Part shown: piece after piece, positions 52,287-64,000 of the stretch
Position numbering within the stretch: position 1 is the stretch's first letter
Layout of the letters: every line of letters begins with the position of its first letter
The notes under the pieces: generated by a model
What the model was told of the DNA's origin: nothing
Database searches by the model: none
What the model saw: only the letters and a program-made list of their open reading frames with translations
Made by a program: the position numbers and the translations under genes
NCBI GenBank assembly: GCA_019828545.1
Contig: JACVRA010000202.1
Location: forward strand, 372,001-436,000
DNA length: 64,000 nt
Source of the DNA: Paracamarosporium sp. OC-R06-R3
Taxonomy: Eukaryota; Ascomycota; Dothideomycetes; Pleosporales; Didymosphaeriaceae
Direction: 5' to 3'

Positions 52287-54806
52287 TCTTGAGAGCGGCG
52301 TCGGCTGAGCGCGCTGCCGGTCAGGCTTCGAGTTTGGTGGTTGCCAACCCTCTGGACTTCAGCGCCATCCCCTACGCGCGCAGATACAGAGCGTCGGGGT
52401 GCATGCGACGTCGCTGGCGGGCGTGCAGGTATGCTGGTGGGCGGGTGAGGTGCAACGTGCGGGTTTGGGGGTGGTGACGCAGGTATCCGTCGGCCGAGAA
52501 ATGCGCGCTCCGAAGGCGATGGTGAGGTATCGACACAACGAGCGTAGAGTGGGTTTCGTCGTCCAGGGGATGGTTCGCCGTGTCCGGATCCCCGCAGTGC
52601 TGAGCTCGTGGTGGAGGGGAGGGTTGAGTGCACGCAGCAGGAAGGAGCAGGTCGCAGGTGGCAGGTCGGTCGTTGGTCGCGCTTGCGCAATGCGGCAGGA
52701 TGGAAGTGGCCCAATCACAGTAGCAACACCAAGCGCGGGCGTGGGTTCGGCGTATGAGCAAGTGTCTGTACAGAGCTGGGCGGACAATATAGCTCGCTGT
52801 GTAGCGACGGGTGTCAGAAAGTGCTGTGGGACTGGCTGCGGCTGCTACCAAGTTGCCCAGATGGTTGGCGTCATAAGTGGCCCATCCAGCTGCATTGCCA
52901 GACTTCTCCGAAAAGAGCCCCTCCCCATGCAAGACGCATAGGACGGCGGTCATGTGCCCGAGTGCGCTGCTATATTCGCTGCTCGCGGCTCATTCTATAC
53001 GAGTCGAACACCTGTTCGGGGCACTTTGGCCTCAGCGAAACCCAGAAAGCTGCCAGCTCGAGTGACGGCCTAGTCGAATCACCTCGACTGTTCGTCCGTC
53101 TGCATTGCATGCTCCAGCCAGTCCCCGGGGCAACTTGCCGTCGTTACACATGCTCCAACAGACGCTACTGCACCGCCAGTCTCGGGCTGTGTGATGCGTT
53201 ACGGTGATGGGTTTGCAGCTCGCATGTCCACGGCGAGCGTGTGGTAGTCTGTGATAATCATGGCAACATTATTGAGCGCTGCCACTTTTGCGAGAGCTAA
53301 CACCTTTCTGTCGCTTTACTTGGCGCTACATTGCCCATTCAACGCCTCTTCGCTGGACTCGTCGACGTCTTCGGAGATGTCTCCACGTGGCATACCGAAA
53401 ATGTGGAGCGTACCCGTCTGCTGGTATCCCTCTGGGCTTATGTTTATAGTGCTTCGCCATGAGAGCAAGATGCACGTTTGTGTCTGACCCGTTTGCTCTG
53501 TACTTGTAGACTAGCGGCGACTCGAGAGGGAAGCACCGCCGATGCCCAGCCATGATGGACGCTTCGAGTGCTTGCAGGACGTCTTCACAAGCTGAAAGAT
53601 TCCATTTGTGGATCCGGACTACCTATAAGCTTGTGATATTTTGAGATCTGGATCACTACTCGTCGTCTAAGCCCTGTCTGGCTAGCAGCATCGATTAGGG
53701 CATGCGGACGCCGATGAATGTGCAGCTCGCAATTCCCGCAGTCTTTCGTCGCGTCAAACTTGTGCAGGGCTGACGACTACTCAGCCGCGTCCTGGCCTGT
53801 GATTGTTTTTTTTTTCTCTTGTTGCCGTGACAGCAGAGGGTCTGCACGCGTCGGTCTCGTCCAAATTATCCACATGTTAGGAAGGACGATGCTGCCAAGG
53901 CGAGCCGTAAGCGCCTCGACAATGGACCGTGCTATCGAAAGATCCATGGATGCCACTATCTCCCAGGTAAGCAGCTCACGTGCGGCACGGGCGATGGATG
54001 AATTGAGCTGTTGGCAGCGTCCTCTTATCTCAGACTTACGCCCGCCGCCTCAACACCACGTACACACATGTTGGCAGCACACTCAGGGTCAGAGGCCGGG
54101 GACAGGCAGCTGATGAGAGGGTCCCGAGGCACGCACGTCATCATCTCAGCTCTAACGACGGCGTGGGGCAGAGTGGCCGTGGCTGTACGCCAGCAGGGCG
54201 GGAGGACCCTTTCTCCATAGTTTGTAGCTGTTTAGGGCGCGTTAGTCATCGGGCGGCGCAGAGACAACGGCGACGTTGCCACTGTGAAGTGCAAGAGGAT
54301 GCCATGGCGGGGTCGGGCGCCCGTGGCATCCTGACGCCTGCCGACCGTCTCCTCGTTGTGCATACGCCTCGCCGTGGTGACAGGCCTGGTGAGACGACGC
54401 TGGTCCGCTGGTCCCACACTTGCGCACTCACTAGTCGCTCTTCCGTCTCCGCCTCCAGTGCCAGAGCCAGAGCGGGTGCCAGTACCTGAGGGTCGCATCG
54501 CTCCCGCCCCTCGGAATCCCTGGCAACCACAGTCGATCCCGCCCTCCTGTCAACAGCACACGGCATACACTTTTTAGAGCGTGTGCTGCCGTCCCTCGCT
54601 CCACTGATTGGCGGCCCTCGCTACGTTTCAGAGTGATGCGCTCCCGCCGTTAGATACGCTCCACCAACGCCCCTCCCACGCCAGCAGCCTCGACGTCGCG
54701 TGCCCCGTTTCCGCCAGCACTCCTGCAACCGGCCCCGGCCTTCCCTCACGCTCTTCGCCATTGCACCGCTACATAACAGACCCCTCGAGTGCGGCCACAC
54801 GCCGCA
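52287..54806. other. GC-rich divergent region between two large genes
   Basis: 2.5 kb separating the starts of the 1,127-aa (minus) and 1,355-aa (plus) genes. Many overlapping frames on both strands, typical of GC-rich non-coding DNA; no domain. A T-run near 53807-53817. Probably long leaders and promoters of both genes. Confidence 0.5.
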
Positions 54807-57800
54807 ATGGTCGACGCTTTCAAGGGCAGGTGGAAGGCCAAGCTGTTCGCCAAGGACCATGCCGCAGACGCTCCACCAGACAACCCCAAACCGAAGACGC
54901 AGACATCGTTCAAGCTAAACGACGACGTGAATGAGTACGCACACGCTATGCCCCATCTGCACTGCCCACTCTCCTCGACCAGCGTGCTGTGTGCTAACTG
55001 CGAGCCTCCAGCTTCCTCAAGCCCTCCACCGAGCGCGCACAAGCCCACAAAGAGGCTGCCGCCGCCGCCTTCCTGGGTTCTGCGAGCCGCCCTAAGATCG
55101 ACGTCGTCAGCGCGCAAAGATGGCCCTCCTCGAACGATGTCATCAACAGCGCTGCGGGCAAGAATGGAGGGCTAAAGAAGGGCACCCGCAAGAAGGGCCT
55201 CACCGTTTCGTTCGTGCGCACGCAGCCCATTGTGATTGGCGAGGGTGGTGACGAGTGCGAGGAGCCGTCAATTACAGTATACAACCGTAGGAAGTCGAAC
55301 AGTGTTTCGGATGCCGACAAGCTGGCGCAGACACACCAGGACGACATTGCTCTTGGCACACGCAGCCCCAAGTTCAACGCTCTGGACAGCCAAAATGCGC
55401 AAGCAGCGCAGAGAGGCATTGTTACCAGGACCTTGACTAGTGGCGGCGAGCTGTCCCCGCCATTGCGACAGAAGCTGGAGGTGGGGAGCATCAACACGCA
55501 CGCGAGTCCGCCGCCTGAGCCCACTCGAGGCCTGGGGTCCATGGGCTTAGGTCAGCGACCGAAACCATTGACGAGAGCCCCCACTGGATTTGATCTCCAG
55601 GAGACTGAGGCCCAAACGGATGTGCCTAGAAGGCCGAGCAATGACTCTGCATACTCGTTTGAGTCGGAAAACCTGTCGCCGGTAATGTCGAAAAAGGCGC
55701 CTGAGCTCCCGTCAATGCGTGAAGAAGAGGAGGATTTCAAACCAAAACCACTGTCACGAACACAAACTGGATGGAGCGAACACGCCGGTGACTCTGACAA
55801 CGAACCTGCGCCGGCGGTCCCGCGGCTGCCAGAGATGAAGGAGACCGAAACAGAATCTCCAATAGACGCAAAGGCGTCGCTTGCTGAGCGTTATCTGCAA
55901 AGTGAACCTACTGACCCCAACTCATTCTCTGCCAAAGTGATACACAAGATGCGCGCAGACGAGGGCAGGGTCCTGCATGAAGCTGCACACCGAACAGCCG
56001 ATGAATCCAAACGTGACTCGGGCTCTAGTACCAGCTCGTTCCGGCCCGGCTCGTTGCAGTCCAGTGGGTTCGCAGTAGGGACACCCCCTACGACGGTTAC
56101 CATGCTTGCTGGCAAGACTCCGCCGCGATTTGCTGCTCGCGATCCTGTACCAGCCCCAGAGTCACCACAGCGTACATTGGACGCAGAAGACCCTCACAGA
56201 TCAAGAGTTCGCGGACCGTCTCCTGGGCGGACACCGATGCCTCCAGGGACCTTGCCGCTGGACACTGACCCTCGTCCTCCTTCCTCCTCTTCTGCTAATA
56301 CGATGCCTTCAGCTGCATCCCGAACACGCAGCTCACCACAAGAGCCATACTCTGCAGCAACTACTGCATCTATACAACAGACGCCCTCCACTTTAGAAAA
56401 ACAGCCATTTTCTGCTTTAAGTCAAGCCTCCATAGTACCAACCCCACCGCAGTACGAGCGACAAACCTTCATGTCGCCGCCTCGAGCAGACCAGCCACCT
56501 ATGCCGCCACCACACCGCGAGCTGCCACCTCAGTCAGCCACTTCTCCTAGCAGCCAAACCCCGCTTCGATCGGCTGCCACGTCATTAAATCGCTCGGACA
56601 CCAAAATACAAGCAGAAGGGGCATTCCTAGACTTTGGCGAGCGCGTTGAGCACATGCGCGGCGTATTTCAATTGATGGCACAGCTTAACGGGCAGATATA
56701 TGATCACGCACCTACTGTCTGGTTGCGCATTGCCACTTGGTGGTTTTTGAAGGGGCGTGCAGCAATGGAGATAGCCATCAGGAGCCGACCCAGGACCGCA
56801 GAACCTCAGCCAGAACGTCTTATCCAAGCACATGTAGATTTGGCAAAGACCTGGTGGATACTTACAGAGGTCTTTAGTAATCACTCTGGTCTCACGAAAT
56901 ATGGCGATCAACAGATGGGTTCGCAGGCCAACGCAGCCAGGGCCGCCGGGGATGAGCAGAATGCAGAAGCATATGAGACGCATGACGCCATTCTTTCTTC
57001 ACTGAAGATGCTGCTAGGATCCATGAAAAGGCATCAGAGTATGCCACCTACGCAGGCTCTCATACAGGGTCAGCAGCAAGATATCTGGCAAACATATCCC
57101 AAGTTCGCTCCAGATGCGGCGAGCGTTCTGTCCGCCGCTTCAGCCAAATTGATTGTGACCGACGGTGTACAGAAGCGTATCAATCCCATGAAGTTCATGC
57201 CGGTGTCGGACACGAAAGCAGAATTTTGTTATTTCAGAATGTTTGCCCAAGCCTCAATGTCGACAGAAGATCTTAACACTGATCGCGAACCCTTTCCTGT
57301 CGTCATCTCTGTCTTGAGATCCCGCGAGAATTTCAATGTCAAACTCGCCATCTGCAGTCTGACCGAGCTCGTCAATATCGTAGTCGGACCGTCTACGGAA
57401 CTTGGCGCAACCTGGAAGGACGTTTCTTGGAGATCAAAGGGTCATGGCTTTGCACTCCAGCTGCGTCACGGATTTGTGTTGAATGTGGAACTGAATGAGC
57501 CCGACTTCCGTAGTCTTTGGAGTATTGTCGACCATACGAATCGCGTTGAAAGTGCGCTCAGAGAACGGAGTGATGAAACAACTGCATGCATCATGATGCT
57601 CCGCGAAGGAATCTACAAGGACCCGACTAATCCGGCGGCATTTCCTGCAGAACCTGTCAGAGGCAGCAAAATACACCTCTTTGAGAAGTTCAATCTCAGT
57701 AGCGAGGGCACAGGCAAAAGAAAGCTTCATCGCGGGTACCGGGTGGTCATGGTCACTCACCCCAGAAATCGTGCGGTTGGAATCGTAACCCACGAGGCAG

Positions 57801-59111
57801 GCACAAAGCAAGAGCCGTTAAACTTCGCATACACGACGGAGCCTGATCAAGCCCCATCAATGGTACTTCGGTTCCGAGAGGAGTTGCCAGACAAGCGATT
57901 GAAGGTCTGCACTCTTCGTATGGTCTTTGGTGACAGCAAGGAGCGGAATCATATATTTGGGTTGTTGACCTCTTTGAACACTGGCGAAGAGGAGAAGATG
58001 TTCGCCCAGGTCCCGTTGAAAGAGTACAATATTGAGAGCGCGGACCCGGCTGAAGGTTTCAGTCAAAGCGGAAGCAATGTGCTTAACAAGCTACAATGGC
58101 TCGAAGCGAAGACCATGAACCAGGATCCTGATGTTGTCGGCTTAGAATCTGCGCCCACTGTCATGAGTGAAAGCTTGAGGATTTTATGCAGACACAGCGC
58201 TGGCGTCTTCTCAGACCGTATGAACCTTGGTAAGCAATTCGACTCACTTGTCACGTGTGATAACATGCTGACAATACAGACACGGGAGAGCTGCTTGTTC
58301 GGTTACCAATTTCTGGTAGTCCTGAGCTCACCTTTCTCAGAAATCCGCAGCGCGACATGGCTATTGCCATTGATGCGTCGCGCACAGAGAAAGAAATACC
58401 AGATGCACTTGCCGATCTGCTCAGGACTCTCATGAATGCGTCCACCATAAGAAGACTGACGTTCGCTTCTTATCAAGACCTACACGCTTTCCAACTCGCC
58501 GTGACTGGTTTCTCAGTTAGATTCGACGGGTAAGAATATAGCGACCTTCATTCGTATACGTGCATAATGTCTAACTGGGCCAGTATCGCATCCACCCTCT
58601 CAATTGCTCGGCGTCGCATGGTTGTCCCGATATACAAGCAGTGGACCGCAAATACAATCCGCATTCAGATTGTCGAGCAGGACAATATTGTACAACTCCT
58701 AGCGTTCTTCGAAGAGTTTTCGCATGCCGATGCCATGAATTTCCAATTGAAACCGCAAGATGAATTTCAAAAGTCGGACAAGAACGGAAAGTCCTCCGTA
58801 CGGCTCGTAGATTGCAAGTTCGCTTTGCCTGTTGAGGAAAGAAAAGGGGAAGGTAAAATGGGCAAAGAAGAGGGAAGACTGACCGGCTGGGCCGGCATGA
58901 AGAGGAGATTCGTCTGTCTGGATCAAATCGAGTATCCGGGCGAACACGACGACATCGTCATTTCATTCGATAGCCAGGAGAGTAAGTGCCAAGCCGCATT
59001 CGCATTCCACCGTGGAAACAAGCTAACCCACATCCAGCGCGAGACAAGTTCGCCGAAGCGCTCCCATCGGCAACGGTATCGCGAAAGTTTACGGTCCGAA
59101 GGAAGATTTAG
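54807..59111 (+). CDS. Large multi-region protein of unknown function, 1,355 aa
   Basis: Five exons: 54807-54934, 55012-58229, 58280-58529, 58584-58981 and 59038-59111 (introns 77, 50, 54 and 56 nt), 1,355 aa. The N-terminus (MVDAFKGRWKAKLFAKDH) is basic, with SFKLNDDVNDFLKPSTE nearby. The next 550 residues are disordered and Pro/Ser-rich. The C-terminal 800 residues are folded and look conserved: a Trp-rich helical region (VWLRIATWWFLKGRAAMEIA, then HVDLAKTWWILTEVFSNHSG), followed by beta-rich segments that read like tandem PH- or FERM-like modules (GFALQLRHGFVLNVELNEPD; RRFVCLDQIEYPGEHDDIV). I do not recognise a named family. The precise spliced frame across four introns makes the gene certain even though its role is not. 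Confidence 0.85.
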
Positions 59112-60958
59112 TTCTCAGCATCTTTTCGATCAATCGCTTTCTGGACGCCCTCGAACTGCAGCATGCTTGTTCGATTGTTGTCATCTTTCGACGCCGGCCC
59201 GCTTGCCGGTTCCTAACCTTACATACGTCTGCACACGAGGCATACAGACTTTTTTTTTTTCCCTTTGTCATTTGAATTTGCGCCGACGAGGTTCACAGAT
59301 TATTTCCCTTACTGCATAGCATTAGCACGGAGTGGGGCATCTTGTTCTTGTTTCCCCGGCGGACTGGACCGGACCGGACCGGACCGGATTGGGAGATATC
59401 ACGGTGGTGTTTTGGGCGCTTGATGTTGTGCTGTGCTGTGCTGATTGATTGGTTGTGTTGGAATGCACTTGCTGGGTGGGGGTGCGTAAGTGTCCGTTCG
59501 CGGCTTGCGGCTTGTGGTTGTGTGCGTTGCGAGGTGGGATATGTTATGATACCTAGGGCTTTAGTCAGAAGTTATTTTGCTTTTTTGCTTTTTTTGTGTG
59601 GATTGTGCTTTGCTTATATGTGATATGTTGTTGATAGGGAGATTTGTCTGGCTTGAGGGAATTTTGTTTCTGGGTTTGTAGCAGGGGGTTCGGGTTTGGA
59701 TCAGGGTATGTGTGGGACTGCATATTTTGATGGTTGGATGTGTGTGGGTGTGAAGGTATAGATACTGACACTCCTTTCTTCTTATCGTTGATGTTCGTGA
59801 AGCTATTCCGTTGTAAGGTGAAGCAGCGAAAGCAATGTAGTATCCATGACGATCATGTACATACTTCGTGTTTTAACGTAGTACCGTAATGACGAGATCG
59901 GGACAACGGGATTACATGCAAAAAAAAAAATCCTCTATTAAAGAGACGATGACGCTTGAATTCATCTCCAAAGTTTGTGCCTGCGGGGCTCATTAAGTGG
60001 GGTGAACGGTGTAACCGCCATCTCATCCTCGCAAACAACCAGAGGTCCAAGCTTAGAAGTACTCCGGCTAGGGAAAACAGTTCGGGGAAGCGGCTCGGGG
60101 AACTTGAACGGTTAGTGAGATTACGAGAGATTGGTTGATGTTGTATTTGCTAGGAGAGCGGGGAAGCGAGGAACAACGGGTAGATGTGGGCACCGTGCCA
60201 ACGATAAACTCTTGTTAGGTTGGCCAAATGTGGAATAAGCTAGGTAGACCTGTAACTCTCTTGTTGCTGGAACTTCTAGAGCGTTCTTTTGGTGGATCTC
60301 GTGGGTCTGGCGATTTGCTATCATTCGTTTGCCGGTCCATTGGCAAACCCCACCAACTGGCTCATCGCAAAATGCACGTATAGTATGCTTGCCTCTTGTA
60401 CACAACAGGGAAATAGCTCTCCGTAGGTCTCTCGGATGTGAGCCGAAATTCAGACGGACGGAACCGGTCAGTCCCTTGCACAGTAGACATCAATATACAC
60501 TTCTAACTCATATAGTTCTACAAAGCATTCTAGCTTTCGTCGGCCGCTTCCGCATAACACGTTACAAGAAGCGTTTGACCCAGCGAACTACAAGTGACAC
60601 GCATGCTGGTACACTCTAGGAATATGCTCATCGTTGGCCAGGCCTCACCGATCCTCCGCCATTATCGAACACTATCCAAGACAGCCACGGTTAACAATAG
60701 TTATTCAACTACTGTTGATACGTGCACACAACATAGAGCTCAGAAACACCACGACTGCGTCCCGCCCCCCGTAGCGAATGACAGCAACGCAGCAACTAGA
60801 TACGAATAACGCCTTTGAAAACGCACATAAGTTCATTTCTCTTCCTTTGCCTTCCCAGTACTTATCAAGACTACATACTCTACCTCTCACAGGCTTAGAC
60901 CACCGAAAACCGTGCAACCATTCACCCCACCCAACCGTCCCTCTCCCTCCAACCCGTA
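59112..60958. other. Intergenic region with simple repeats
   Basis: 1.85 kb downstream of the 1,355-aa gene. It contains a GGACC pentamer repeat (59361-59390), a T-run near 59248-59258 and an A-run near 59920-59930. It also holds the promoter of the small Cys/His protein. No other gene seen. Confidence 0.5.
59361..59390. repeat. Tandem GGACC pentamer, six units (two imperfect)
   Basis: Four perfect GGACC units flanked by GGACT and GGATT, head to tail, in the 3' region of the preceding gene. Confidence 0.8.
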
Positions 60959-61240
60959 ATGTGCTACGACACAATCGACACCTACACCTGCGGCCACAGC
61001 TTCTTCGTCAGCAACGCATACTACTGCCATGATTTCCAAACCTTCCTCTACAGCATCCAAAGTAATCCATGGGACGATCGCAGCATTTACAACCCGTATG
61101 AGATGAGGTGTAGTAGGGGTCATGAACCGACGCCGAGGAGTAGACAAGGGTGTTGTCCGTCGTGTGTCAGATATATACGGCAGATGCAACGGCAGAGGTG
61201 GGCTTTTAAGGGTGTTAATAGTCGGTTTGGGGGGTTATGA
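60959..61240 (+). CDS. Small Cys/His-rich protein, 93 aa, possible zinc-binding
   Basis: Intronless frame starting MCYDTIDTYTCGHSFF. Potential metal ligands fall in pairs: C2, C11-x-H13, C23-H24, C51-x3-H55 and C65-C66-x2-C69 (QGCCPSCVRY). No signal peptide and no transmembrane segment, so probably cytosolic or nuclear. The C-G-H and C-x3-H groups and the closing C-C-P-x-C resemble small zinc-ribbon or treble-clef folds, but I cannot assign a family. A CT-rich leader precedes the ATG. It converges on the GH3 gene, 232 bp away. The dense Cys/His pattern makes it likely real; function unknown. Confidence 0.6.
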   Translation: MCYDTIDTYTCGHSFFVSNAYYCHDFQTFLYSIQSNPWDDRSIYNPYEMRCSRGHEPTPRSRQGCCPSCVRYIRQMQRQRWAFKGVNSRFGGL

Positions 61241-61472
61241 AGGATAGTGAGGTGCGTTGGTAGGGTTGGGTGGTGGTTGTGGTATTGTGTCACGCTGAGA
61301 CGCGGCGAGTTGGGTAGGATTCTGGGGTCGCACGTGTTTTGGAAATATTGTGGTGCTAGGAGTTGGCGGAAGATCCTGCGATATAGAGCATATATATTTT
61401 CATCATTCACCAGCAGTATGCTATTAAAGTGTCGTGGCTTCGTGATTTAGCTAACATCAACGTGCTACATGT

Positions 61473-63392
61473 CTAGCATGTCTCTGCATATCTTAGTCCA
61501 TGCCCGAATTTGAACACGGGATTCTCGGTGTCAAACGGAACATCCTCCTTACTAGCCTCCACCGCCGCCATGCTCCGCGGTAAATCGAACGGTAGCTTGC
61601 CTAGGGGTTCCGCCCCGTCAACACCAAATACCACATCAAGGAAGGCATCGGGCCCTGCTCCGAAGTTCGCTAGTAGTGCTTTCGCTGACTCCGCAATCTC
61701 GGGGATGGCAGCTGGCCGGTCGAGATAGATGTCGACAATGGTGGGTACGGCGGAGTAAATGGCTGCTTGTCTGGCCTTTTCAGTCGCGTTGTATTCGAGC
61801 GATCCGGCGTGGTAGTTGGCTTCGAAGCCACCCGGACGCGGCTCGTATGGTGCTTGTAGGCGGATAATCGCGAGATCGGCTTCCTCAGGGGTGGAGACCA
61901 AAGACAAGTTGCGAGCTTCAAGGTAGCTGTCCTCAATGCCTTCGACGTAGAATTTCGTGTTGCTGTTGGACTTGAGAGGAAGCGTGTTGTCGTTGTTGGT
62001 GAGAAGAGTGTACGCCTTTCGCTGGGTTTCGTTGCCGAGACGGCGGAAGTATGGGTTGCCAACTACCTGGACGGCGGCCTCAACGTCGACAAATGGATTA
62101 TCGAAAAGACCCAGGGTGAATTTCTCGCGGAGAAGGCGCCGGACTGATACGTCTAGCCGCTCCTCGGGAATGACTCCGGTGTTCACCAGCTCGATGATAA
62201 GTTCAGGTCGCTGCTCCCCTCCGAATTGATCGACACCTGCGTTGAGCACCATGGCGGCACGCTGAAGCTCACTCAAGTACTCCACTCCCCAAGCACGTGC
62301 TGGCATGTCTTGTCCTCGTATCACCGTATCGGTAATAAGACCCCAATCACTGCAGACGATATGTTCAAAACCAAGCTCGCCGCGGAGGAGGTCAGTGATG
62401 ATGCCTTTGTTAAATGAAAACCCGACTTCGTCGTACTCAGTACCAATTGGTCGTGAGTAGTAAGGCATAATTTGTCTGGCACCTGCTGCGATGGCCGCCT
62501 TGAACGGAATAAGATGATACTCCAGGTTATGGCCTGGATACGTTTGGTTCTTACCATACGTGAAGTGGCTATCCTCGCCATTCTCCATGGGCCCACCACC
62601 TGGGAAATGTTTTGTAACTGTCGAGACTGAATGCGAACCTAGCTCTTCACCTTGGAACCCTTTCAAGTAGGCGACAACGAGTTCCGATGTCAGATTGGCA
62701 TCCTCACCCATGGTGTTTCCAATCCTCGCCCATCTAGGTTCAGTAACGAGATCGATCTGGGGGTGCAGCGCTGTCCTAATGCCAATTGCCATATACTCCT
62801 CGCGCGCTATTTCAGCGAACTTTTGCACGAGCTCTGCGTCTCGCAGCGCAGCGAGACCCAAACTTTCCGGCCACTGCGAGAATTGGTTTGCTGCAAAGCC
62901 TGTTCCGATGTTTTCTGTGAAAGCGTGTCTTGGATCTGAAGACAGCGTGATCGGTATTCCTAGCCTGGTTTGTAGCGCACGTTCTTGTATGCGGTTGTAC
63001 CATTGTGCGTTGATCCGAACGTCGGTAACGTCCCCAACAAGGTTGAAATGTGTCATTAATTTCTCGCCGATCATATTCTCGCTGCTGTTGCGGCGCTCTG
63101 TGACATTGCCGAGATCGAGAGTCCCGTTAGGACCCATTTGCAGCTGAGTGTGGAAGAGCTGCCCGGCCTTTTCGGCGACTGTCATTCTTTGGAGGAGATC
63201 TTCCACACGCGCCTCGATGCATAATGATGCATCACGGTACGGTAGAGTTTCATTTGAGGAGCGGGGCAGAAGCGGATGTGCTGCGATTTTGGAAATGGGT
63301 TCTGGTCGGGCTGAAGTAGAGGGAACTAAGGTCGAGATGAAAAGCAATGAGGTAACCGCCTTTTGGCGCCATCTTGAGAGATTTTCCATCAT
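61473..63392 (-). CDS. Glycoside hydrolase family 3, beta-glucosidase-like, secreted
   Basis: Single-exon gene of 639 aa. A signal peptide is present at the N-terminus (KAVTSLLFISTLVPSTSARP). The GH3 N-terminal barrel contains KHFPGGGP (residues 261-268) and EDSHF, which bind the substrate, and the nucleophile Asp349 in IVCSDWGLITD. A GH3 C-terminal alpha/beta-sandwich domain follows, ending FKFGHGLRYAETC. Many NxS/T sequons fit secretion. GH3 enzymes release terminal beta-linked sugars, usually glucose from cello-oligosaccharides or beta-glucans; this KHFPGGGP...CSDWG group is also common in bacteria. Lack of any intron contrasts with several neighbours. An alternative start is the second Met at codon 2. 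Exact sugar specificity cannot be read here. Confidence 0.92.
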   Translation of the reverse strand: MMENLSRWRQKAVTSLLFISTLVPSTSARPEPISKIAAHPLLPRSSNETLPYRDASLCIEARVEDLLQRMTVAEKAGQLFHTQLQMGPNGTLDLGNVTERRNSSENMIGEKLMTHFNLVGDVTDVRINAQWYNRIQERALQTRLGIPITLSSDPRHAFTENIGTGFAANQFSQWPESLGLAALRDAELVQKFAEIAREEYMAIGIRTALHPQIDLVTEPRWARIGNTMGEDANLTSELVVAYLKGFQGEELGSHSVSTVTKHFPGGGPMENGEDSHFTYGKNQTYPGHNLEYHLIPFKAAIAAGARQIMPYYSRPIGTEYDEVGFSFNKGIITDLLRGELGFEHIVCSDWGLITDTVIRGQDMPARAWGVEYLSELQRAAMVLNAGVDQFGGEQRPELIIELVNTGVIPEERLDVSVRRLLREKFTLGLFDNPFVDVEAAVQVVGNPYFRRLGNETQRKAYTLLTNNDNTLPLKSNSNTKFYVEGIEDSYLEARNLSLVSTPEEADLAIIRLQAPYEPRPGGFEANYHAGSLEYNATEKARQAAIYSAVPTIVDIYLDRPAAIPEIAESAKALLANFGAGPDAFLDVVFGVDGAEPLGKLPFDLPRSMAAVEASKEDVPFDTENPVFKFGHGLRYAETC

Positions 63393-64000
63393 CTTTGTAA
63401 GAAACTGGTGATTCTAATGGCACTCAAGAATGAGACTTTCGCGGTCCTTTCGCGTTTTATCACTTTTCGGTCAATTCACAGCACCCCGCCCAAGTATGCC
63501 ACCACCCCACAATCTCTTCCCGCAAACACCCCATCACCACCACATTGACCCACACTCGGCAGTTTCTTCGGGGGTCACGATGTCGTGAAAAACAAGTCAA
63601 TGGCCGTGACGGCAGTGGAAGAACGATGGTTGCCAAGATGCCAAGTGTGGAGAATCTGGGGAAGGACCTTCCACTTGTGGGCATGAGCGAAGGTTGAAGA
63701 ACCCGAAGATTTGCCTATTGGTTCCGAAAGCTGGAGTGACTCGGCGGAAATTCCTCGACGGTTTGGCTGCAGTGGCAGTCGGATGCGGGGGGATATGTTG
63801 TCCCGAGAGACCTTTGCAAGCTTCGACACGTGGGTGCTTAAAATTCCCTTGCTGGGATCGATCTCGCATAACGTGGACGTTGTTCATCCAAAAGTGGGGT
63901 CGTGCGGGTCAGAGCTGGTTGCCTGCTGGAACTCATGTCTTGAGAGTGAAGATGTTAATTCAGTATACGTGCAAGTACTTGCCCTTGTTTTGTCTGGGGA
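63393..64000. other. Upstream region of the GH3 gene, window end
   Basis: 608 bp upstream of the GH3 start codon. No gene or clear regulatory motif recognised; frames here lack domains. Confidence 0.5.

Overview
The window looks like nuclear DNA of a filamentous ascomycete (Pezizomycotina; a Dothideomycete is my guess, from gene content only). Genes are interrupted by mostly 46-60 nt GT-AG introns, are spaced by 0.3-5 kb and lie on both strands. The content is typical of such fungi: secreted hydrolases, a peroxin, an importin, SANT/Myb proteins, a zinc uptake pair and a tRNA with an intron. I see no mitochondrial, viral, transposon or CRISPR sequence. Exon joins were worked out by hand from splice signals and reading frame; where a full exon set is listed the summed length is a multiple of three.

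Layout. 0-13 kb: a truncated S28 serine peptidase, a BuGZ-type zinc finger protein, peroxin Pex2, a Kap120/importin-11 karyopherin and a GH76 alpha-1,6-mannanase-like enzyme. 13-23 kb: a TATA/E-box promoter array with no clear gene, a secreted single-pass membrane protein, an F-box protein behind a strong hairpin, and a beta-propeller-like protein ending in a CaaX box. 23-30 kb: tRNA-Cys, then a zinc-acquisition locus: a ZIP transporter (minus) and a Pra1/Aspf2-type zincophore (plus) transcribed away from each other over a shared 1.05 kb region, followed by a DUF1996 secreted protein.

29.7-34.4 kb is a gene-poor gap. 34.4-42.5 kb holds three different genes for SANT/Myb-like proteins, two of which share an intron position. 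45-46 kb: a Rid-family protein lacking the usual catalytic arginine. 48.9-59.1 kb: two long, largely disordered proteins of unknown function, transcribed divergently. 61-63.4 kb: a 93-residue Cys/His-rich protein and a GH3 beta-glucosidase-like enzyme.

The best functional story is the zinc locus. The ZIP ectodomain carries three CHxHx5C motifs, each split by an intron at the same residue and phase, and the zincophore ends in a related CHTH motif on its own small last exon. The PRA1-ZRT1 and aspf2-zrfC gene pairs are known from Candida and Aspergillus; the exon logic seen here is the part I would look at again. The SANT cluster and the PPAY-plus-CaaX protein are the other main candidates for undescribed biology.
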